From NCBI GenBank assembly GCA_026874595.1, contig CM049307.1:51831370-51895369 (forward strand): a stretch of DNA of 64,000 nucleotides, in the 5' to 3' direction. Position numbers and translations under genes: made by a program. This document shows positions 39,101 through 48,100 of this stretch, piece after piece. The stretch comes from Sipunculus nudus. Its lineage: Eukaryota > Annelida > Sipuncula > Golfingiida > Sipunculidae. The notes under the pieces were generated by a model that made no database searches, was not told the DNA's origin, and worked only from the letters and a program-made list of their open reading frames with translations. Numbering within the stretch: the first letter of the stretch is position 1; each line of letters begins with the position of its first letter.

Positions 39101-42100
39101 TTAATGATGAAAGAATGTTTCAGTGGATTAATACCTTTGAGGTTAACCACTAAGTAAGGCCTTTCTTAGTGGTTATAGATTTTTGCTTTGGAGCAGAAGG
39201 TACTCGGCTCGAACCCGGCGTGGGCTCAAATATGATGCCCCCCCACCCCCGTTTGCATATAGGTTGTATCATTGAAGACACGGTGAGAGATCTGCTCCTA
39301 TGAGGCAACCAGGTTTCAAAATAATCCAAGATTTTGGTAGGAACAATCAGTGTTTCAAATTAAGGAGGAAATATCGAACCCCTAAAAAGTTATCGCGTTC
39401 ACTAGTCAGTAACTACAATTGAGCTGATTAGACGTTGAAGATATTGGTCAAGGTCACCAGCTTTTAATCTCCTTTGTAGAAACAATCGGTGTAGCGAATT
39501 TGAGGAAAAAATGTGAAAAACTTCAAAAGGGATGGACTTCATAATAATTTTCCTTTCGGCAGATTTGACCATGAAGTTGAAAATCAAGGTCACCAGGTTC
39601 AAAATCTTTCGAGCATTCAATAGGATAAATAAGTGTGTCAAATTTCGGCGGAAAATATGCAGCCCTTCAAAAGTTATCGTGTTCACAAAATCACCCCAAA
39701 AAAATTACATTTCGGCAGATTTGTTCCGGAAGATGAAGGTCAAGGTCACCGGTTTTTTAACTCCTTGGAGTACGCTTTAGGAACAATAAGTGTACAAAAT
39801 TTAAGGACAAAATGTGAAACACTTCAAAATTTATTGGCTTCACAAAAATTATACCTATCTGCAGATTTAACCTTGAAGATGAAGGTCAAGGTCCCCGGGT
39901 TTCGAACTCGTACCAGATTTCGTAGGAACAATCAGTTTTTTTTTTTAATATAGGAGGATAATATGCAGCCTTTCAAAAGTAATTATCTACAATATATATC
40001 CTACAAAAAATTCACATTTTGGCAGATTTGACCTTGAAGGTAAAGGTCAAGCTCACCCGGTTTCGAACCCCTCCGATATTTTGGTGGGAACCATCGGTGT
40101 TTTATATTTCGGAGGGAAATATGCAGCCCTACAAAAGTTATTGCGTTCACAAGATATCCTACAGACGCTGACGACGACGATAGACGACGACGGCACTGAT
40201 TACATCATGTCTTCCCTTGGCTGGCATAATTAGTTAAATCTCGATGAAACCTCTGATATTTCTTTTAAGTTTTAAAGTTCAATTAGAATTATTCTCTACT
40301 GGGTTCAAAGAAAACTCGAAATCCAGGATTTTTCATTATGACATATCATTCTTATCGTCTGGAAACTTGCGTCCTCATTTGACCTATCCTTTTCTTAACG
40401 AATATCAGGTCATATAATTAAGGATTAAAGGATATGATAATTTATCATGAATTTGATATGGCGTATAAATTTCTGTGTTGTCGATCTTGGCAACAGATAC
40501 ATGTGGCGATGGAATATTGCCCCCGCCAGTTGTAGAAATAGCTGGTAAATTGTAAAAACCTGTATAAATTCTGAGATGGGTCAATGTCACCCACAAAGAT
40601 TACTTCTGTGACCTTAAAAACTGTAACAAGGTCATCCATATTCGAACTTAATCTTCATGAGTTGGGTCATTGCTGCAAGTTTAGTGATTGAACCTAAAAA
40701 TTCTTTCTTAGTTATTGCGTAAAATATATTCTAGCATTGTCACCCCTGTGACCTTGAAAATGTGTCAAAGTCATCCATTTTCAAAATTTACCTAGCCTTT
40801 GATAAGGTGCATCAAGTCTACAAGTTTGGTGACGGTATCTCAATTTTTCTTTTAGATTTTGCGTTAACATCATTTTAGCATTATTGCCGATGTGACCTTA
40901 GAAATGCGTCAAGGTCTTTCATGTTCGAACTTAACCTAGCCCTTGATATGGTGCATCAATGCTGCATGTTTGGTAACTGTATTCTACTCATACTCTTTTT
41001 CCAGTTATTGTCAACATATCTCTGACAGACGGACGGATAGACAGACAGACGGACGGGCGGGCAGAAAGACGGACGGACGCTCACATTCCAATGTTCCGAC
41101 GGCTCTTTCGGTGACATTTGAGGTGTACGCCGCTATTATCTGATCATTAAATTGAATTACTTTCTTTTAACGATGTTGTTTTTTGTGAATAAAATTTCTA
41201 CATTGTATTTTTCAGCCTGTGATCCCGGAAGATATGGCTACAACTGTGAGAATACCTGCCCACAAAATTGTCAGAACACTTCTGATTGTAACCCAACAAA
41301 TGGTTCCTGTTCATGTAAAGTCGGATTTTACGGAGACCAGTGTTCAAGGTCACAACAACTGAGTATGTGAATAAAGCACGATCTGAATAAATATATGTCA
41401 ATAAAGATGTTTCTTTTTCAGTACATAAAAACAGCATCCATGCTACAACCTAAGGTTAATCTTCGATATGGCTTTAGTAAATTCTATCATATAGTCAGTA
41501 ATGTCACAGGCGATGAAGCGTTACCTACCAAACCTGATGGTGATTAAGTACAACCAATATATATCATTCCCAAAATACTCCAGTGTTTAAAGGAGGGCCC
41601 AAGGTTAAGATTTCTTTTCAAGCATTGCACATTGTAAGTACTGTAAAATATTTTGAAAAAGCAAATAGCATAAATATTTATATGTACATCAGTGCACATA
41701 TTTGCATATATTTTGTTTAACTTCGGTTCCTATGAATTTATTGTCCTTTGAGGAAGTTTATTTTGTTGGAAGAAGATATTACTAATGCAAGTTTATTGTA
41801 AATATATGCATACATTTGTACTCTTGCAAAATCAAGTGTGACCATTATTTTTTTTATTTATAAATATATTCATCTTATATCGAAAATCTTGTACCTTCTA
41901 TATAGTGAACCCGGGCCCACCTACAAGCGTGATTGCTGGAACAGTTACGGTGTTTGTCTGCATTGTCATTCTTGCTATATTGGCTGCCGTTTGGTACAGG
42001 TTAGTGCCACTTATTTGATCAGTTTGCAATGATTTAGTTAGGGAGAGAGCTTAACGTTTATATTTTAGAATTTCTATGAACACATAACACAAATATTGTG

Positions 42101-45100
42101 TATAGCTTATAATTACAGGCGGCGTGATGGTGACAAGCCGTTGTTTAGAGGGATACTCAGTGTAAGGAAATCAGATGAAGGTATTTAATTCTTAATTTAA
42201 CTTCTTGCTTTTTAAGCATAGACATTGAATTAAAATTTGTTAATAAAAATAACTCCTTGGAACCCTATCTGAAAGAGCCGCCGACGAAAACAAATAAAAT
42301 ATATTCTTAATGAAAGTTGGCAGACGTTACACAGAGGGTATGGCAGATGAATCTGGCAATCATGGCAGGGAAGCAGATGCAAGCAGCAAAGAAAGGAGGA
42401 GGAGAGGGGAGGGCACGGAGAATCCTTGGCCTCTACAGGAGGAGTATGTACATGCCGATTCCATTTACTGTAACGTGGCAACTGTTTTCGACAAGACAAA
42501 CATAGCAATCGACATGCTCCCAGATTACATACGGTTTATGACAGAAACTGAAAATAGTTTCGAAGACGAGTACAAGGTGAGTAATGGTAACATCCATTTG
42601 TTCCATGCCTCAGCTTTCGACATGTTAAATATGACATATTTTTCTTCCGTCTTTGCTGGTCTGAATTCCTCCCAGTGTTTCTATTCTTGTTGACACTTAT
42701 GGCACCGTTAACATTAAGTCGCTCGACAAAGCTTTTTGGATTGCTGTCCTTCCATGATTATTTGGTTAAATGTGAAGGGCTAGTCAACTTGTGTTCATCC
42801 GTTGGTGCTTTTCTGCTAAAAACATGGATTGTTCATTTTTGTACAAACAAAACATGACAAGAGGTCAAGGAGAAAAATGACGGTCTTGAGAACAAATTAT
42901 TATAAATTATAATAAATTATTTTTATCACATACAAAAAAATGGTGAAACTAACATTTTTAAGCCATCAGGTCAAGATCAGGCCTTCACTCTTTTACGAGA
43001 TACATCGAACTGTTCCGTATATGTAAAAGTGTATAAATAGAGAAAAAGCTAGTCCCAAAAAAGGTATCAACCTACTATCACACTTACTCATTCATACATA
43101 TTGACATGCCTATTCAAACTTTACAATTGAAAAGAAATTCTTATCCATAATTTATAGCTTCTTCCAACCAATCCGACTGCTGATATGGGCTTGGGCAAAA
43201 TGGAGAAGAACCGACCAAAGAACAGGTTCCGAAACATTGTTCCATGTAAGTACTACCTTATCATTCTTTCCGGGTGCCAGACTGAAATAATTGTGACCCT
43301 CGATTGTTTTGCTCGAAGCGTACACAATTTGAAAATAAAAGAAGGAATTAACAAACACGACATAAGGAAATGACTGTCTATATGTGTAAGATACATTGTT
43401 CGTTTTGTCTCAATGCAGATAGCCATAACCGAGTGAAACTTCATAACTGTAAAGATGATCCTGTTGATGGCTACATCAATGCCAGCTACATACCGGTATG
43501 ATAAGGGAAATCTGCGACAAAATCTGCAATAATAACATATACGTGATTCGACATCACCAAACATTATAAGATTTATACATGCGCATATATGTAACATTAT
43601 TGAAGATGACTTGTTTCTTAGCAAAAACAAACGATATTACATCGGAAATCTTACGGGAATTTACTTTCATTTAGGGCTATGACAACACCGTAAGATTCAT
43701 TGCTGCTCAAGGTAGGTTCCAATGTTCACGCAAGTTATGAGACACAGACGTTAAAGCAAAGGACTTTCGGATAGAACTGTATACTTTATTCAAAATGTAT
43801 TACAATCATAACAAATATAATCATGAATATTCCGGCCGTCACAAATGTTTGCACACAAAGAATGGTAAAGAAAGAGATACATAATAAGGCTATTATGACT
43901 TGCATTTACTAGAATTTATTTCTTTGTTTTTGCAGGTCCCGAGGCTGTGACACTAGACGACTTTATTCTGATGGTTTGGGAAAACGACGTTTCACTGATA
44001 GTCATGGTAACATCCCTTAAAGAGGACACTAAGGTATTTAAATTCATTTACTGACAGAGTTATCGAATGACATTTAAAACACTTAAATAAATCTTTTAAT
44101 CATGCACTAAAAGACACAAACGCCAGAATGAAAGCTATAACTCAATATCTCCATATCAGCCTTTAGAAATCACTGTGTTTATTTTGAATCATCGATATAC
44201 AAAAAAACAGGCTTCTCTTTACTAGGCTAAGTGTGAGCAATATTGGCCAAACGGAAAAGAGCCTATAGTATTCGGGGAGATAACGGTATCTCTAGTGTCA
44301 ACCATACAAAGTCTTCATTATATCATCCGAAAACTGGTCTTACTGAAGGTATGGTTTATTCTACAATATCCAGTCGCTTGGTTGTTCTTAAGTGGCATCG
44401 TGAAATGCACATACTCCGAGAATACTAATTCTTATACAACTTTCACTATTAAGATATGATACATATAATAAGTGAAAGATTTTAATCAAACAAATGTAAT
44501 TCAATTAGACATGTAAATGTACATTAAAACATCATCTTTGAAGGATGGACAAAAGAAGCGGATTGCACATATGCAGTTTATATCCTGGCCGGACCATGGT
44601 ACCCCTCAAAGCCCTACAGCTTTTCTGACCTACCTCAGAGAGGCAACAAAATACTACGACAACACGAGAGGACCTGTACTGGTACATTGCAGGTACAAAA
44701 TGTTGCTACTCGAGCCTTATGGTTCTATTATTATTTTTTACTTTGAAATTATTAAATAAAAAATCAGAAACATCGGTTAAAGGCCTTGGTCTCATGCATG
44801 CCTGTTTATTTAGTGCTGGAGTAGGTCGGACAGGTACTTTCATCGCCATGGATTATCTGCTCAAACAGGCTGAACAAGATGGAATGATCAGTGTGTACAA
44901 TTGTGTGAAGGAGTTGAGGTCACATCGGGTCGGAATGGTGCAGAGTCTTGTAAGTTTTTACCTGCTATTTCTGGCTAAAGGATCACATCGGGATAAGGGG
45001 ATTTTGCTGTCATTCAAACTGCAATGTGAAATAAAATTCAAATATATATCTGATTTAGATAAATTTGTTGTTATCAAATATTCTCATCTAAATAGTCAAT

Positions 45101-48100
45101 TTGTTTTACAGGACCAGTACATATTTATCCATGAAGCCCTTTTAGAAGCACTGCATTGTGGAGAGGTTGTCCATGATGTCTCACATTTCGACACCTGGAT
45201 GAGTGGACTAGGCAGAACCGATGAACTTCAAAAGCAGTTTATGGTATGGATACAGCTCCTCAAATATAAATGAATGAACTTCTCCTGCTTCACAGAACTT
45301 CTTTGTCAAAATTTATCCAAAACTATATAATATTCATCATATATACATTATATATACAATTACATAGATGCTTGAGAAGATGAGACGAGAGGTGAAACCT
45401 GAAGAGACGGCGGCTGGGGGACTTGAGGAGAATCGAACCAAGAACCGGAATCCCCAGCTGCTTCCTCTAGACAAGTGGCGCCCCCTGCTTATGATGCCCG
45501 TTCCTCTTTCAAACGATTATATCAACGCAGTTTTTGTAAAGGTAATTGCTCTGTGCTGATCATGTACGTATGCGATTCTCGTTCGAACAAGATTACCGGT
45601 AACACTTATAGTTGTTTAAACTTGAAGGCCATTTTCTGCGAGCATACCTTATGACTATTTCTAGCATTTAATCCGACGACACATCTCTGAAACATGACTA
45701 CCTTGATTGACTTATCAACGTATTTTCACTTTTAAAACACAAACTTAAATTTCTAATATTTTCTACAGTTCGAAAGAAGAGGTGATCCCATACTCGTGAC
45801 ACAGTCTCCAATGAAGAACACAGTCAACGACATATGGCGCCTCATACATGATTACGAGTGCGCTGTTGTCGTGTCTCTTAATGCGTTCGAAACAGAGGTA
45901 GCTTACAGCTCTTACAAATCTCGATATAAATGTAGATTTTACATTGATCCATTCCTTGTATGGGAATCATTGCCTTGGCTTCTAATCACAGTTCCATTAA
46001 TGTATTATTTAGAAATTATAATCTGTCTATGCTAATAAATATCATCATAAACATGATGACTTCATATACCCTAAATACGGTTGTGTTTTGTCAAAGATGA
46101 AGTGACACTTATCTTTATGCAAGAATTTATTATACGAAATATATGTACATACACTTTATACACATCACAGCAATTTCACGAGACATGGTATTTTATTGTA
46201 AATATAAATGCAGCTGTAAATCTAACGTTTTGTATCATTTTTTTTTCTCGATAGGACTTTCCGGAGTATTTTGCCACGAACTGCTACGGACCTTTCAGTG
46301 TGCGGCAAAAACCACCAATGTCGGGCGATGGTTATGTCAAAACTGTACTTGCATATACTCCGCAGGTAGGCTGCACATTTTGACTACAATAATGGTATTC
46401 GCTACCCGTTTATTCCTGACTTTGGATTTATGTGGAAAAGTGGTCAAACATTCGTCAATAAATTTCACTGTGCCTGAACCGGTACATTGCTTATCTTGTA
46501 ATTTCAACAGAAGGGGTATAAGCCGATCCGTGGAAATGGTTTTACAGGTGTTGTTTAGGAAAAAAACTTTAAATGAAGGGTGAGGTTATATGATATCGTG
46601 CAAATCTGTAACATTTATTTAAGACAAAGCATGATATTAGTTTCATGTTACATCTTTCTTCCAGCAGGGAGGACCAAAATATGAAATCATTCATCTGGCT
46701 ATCGATCATGAAGCACCAGAAGGTAGTCTACCAGACTTAACGACATTCCTGGCTCTTATAGAGGCAGCATCCCACGCTCAGCAGGAAGACAGGGCTGGTC
46801 GAACCCTCGTTCATTGCAGGTTCGTTATGTTCAATATCGTCTCTTGCATGTTAATCTTAAGATTTTATACACTTACGTGCATGCAAAACTAGATAAATTA
46901 AAACCTGACAGATGTCACGCTGACCATTGTATATAATATTATGTTTTCTTACGCAAATTATACCTCAAGAAGACCAATATAAAAAAAGCATTCGATTTTT
47001 CAATAAAGGAGGTTCATTGTATTATAGTTTATACTGGATATCTTGTGAGTTGTGACTCTTGATAGTTATGGTTTCTCACATGTGAGCACCAATCTGTATT
47101 CAACAGAAACGGCGTGAACAATAGCGGGTTGTTCTGTGCCCTCATCCATATTTGTCAGAAAATCAAGAACGAGCACGAGGTGGACGTATTCCATGCAGTT
47201 AAGCAGATCAGGATGAGCCGGCCTGAGTTTATCACATCGCTGGTAAGCATTGAGACATACATCGTTATAGCTCTGCTGACTGTAAGATATCTGAGCTATA
47301 GCGATCATCCTATGTTTCTAATCCGTCCGGCGGTACATCCGTTTACACAACTCGTAACTATAAGACCTAGAAATTTCTAACTGTACATCCAGGGAGGTCC
47401 TAGGCCAATTTCCTGAGGAACCGTAAATTAGGCCCTGGTGACCTATACTCTGCAAGCTATATGAAATAAAAGATATGAGCACCAATAATGTCAGATGGGC
47501 ACAAACCGCATCCATTACGCCTAGAATCTTTTAACGTCACATTCAGGGAGGTCCTAGGAAAATATTGTTAGAAACCTTAAATTATGTCAAAGTGACCCAT
47601 ACTCTGAGACCTATGGGAAAAAGTTATCATATGAGTATCCTGAATGTCTCATTGGCATCAATCTATCTGTTAGGCCTAGAATCCTCTAACACAACATCCA
47701 ACGAGTGTCTAGGTAAATCTCCTTGGAAACATGGAATTAGGTCATGGTGAGCTACTTTTTGCGACCTACGGGCCGAAAAATGATTTTGAGCACCAAGACA
47801 GGCGGGCACAAATTGTATATATAAGGCCTGAAATTAAGTCACTTAATTCTTATTATAAATGTCAAATTCCTAATCACATACCAGTGGGCCACTTGCCAAC
47901 CCTAATTACAGGTTCACGTCATTGGTAAACAGGTATTGAACACGTTTATATAAGTATCCCTGGCCGATATCGTGTGATGAGAAATGCAGACATTAGAACA
48001 CGGGTATCGTCTGGCAGTCTGTTTTTCACTGCATTATTTAGCTAAATCAGTTACATTTATTTTTATCGATAATCGGGAATAAATTAATTCTCTGCTTAAC

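Noticed and set aside
44719-45273. 184-codon single-exon reading of the phosphatase signature region
   Set aside because: The frame stays open through introns at both sides, but donor GTAAGT at 44950 and acceptors at 44813 and 45111 define the true exons 21 and 22.
46143-46583. 146-codon Cys-rich ORF
   Set aside because: It is a frame-shifted reading over exon 25 and its introns.
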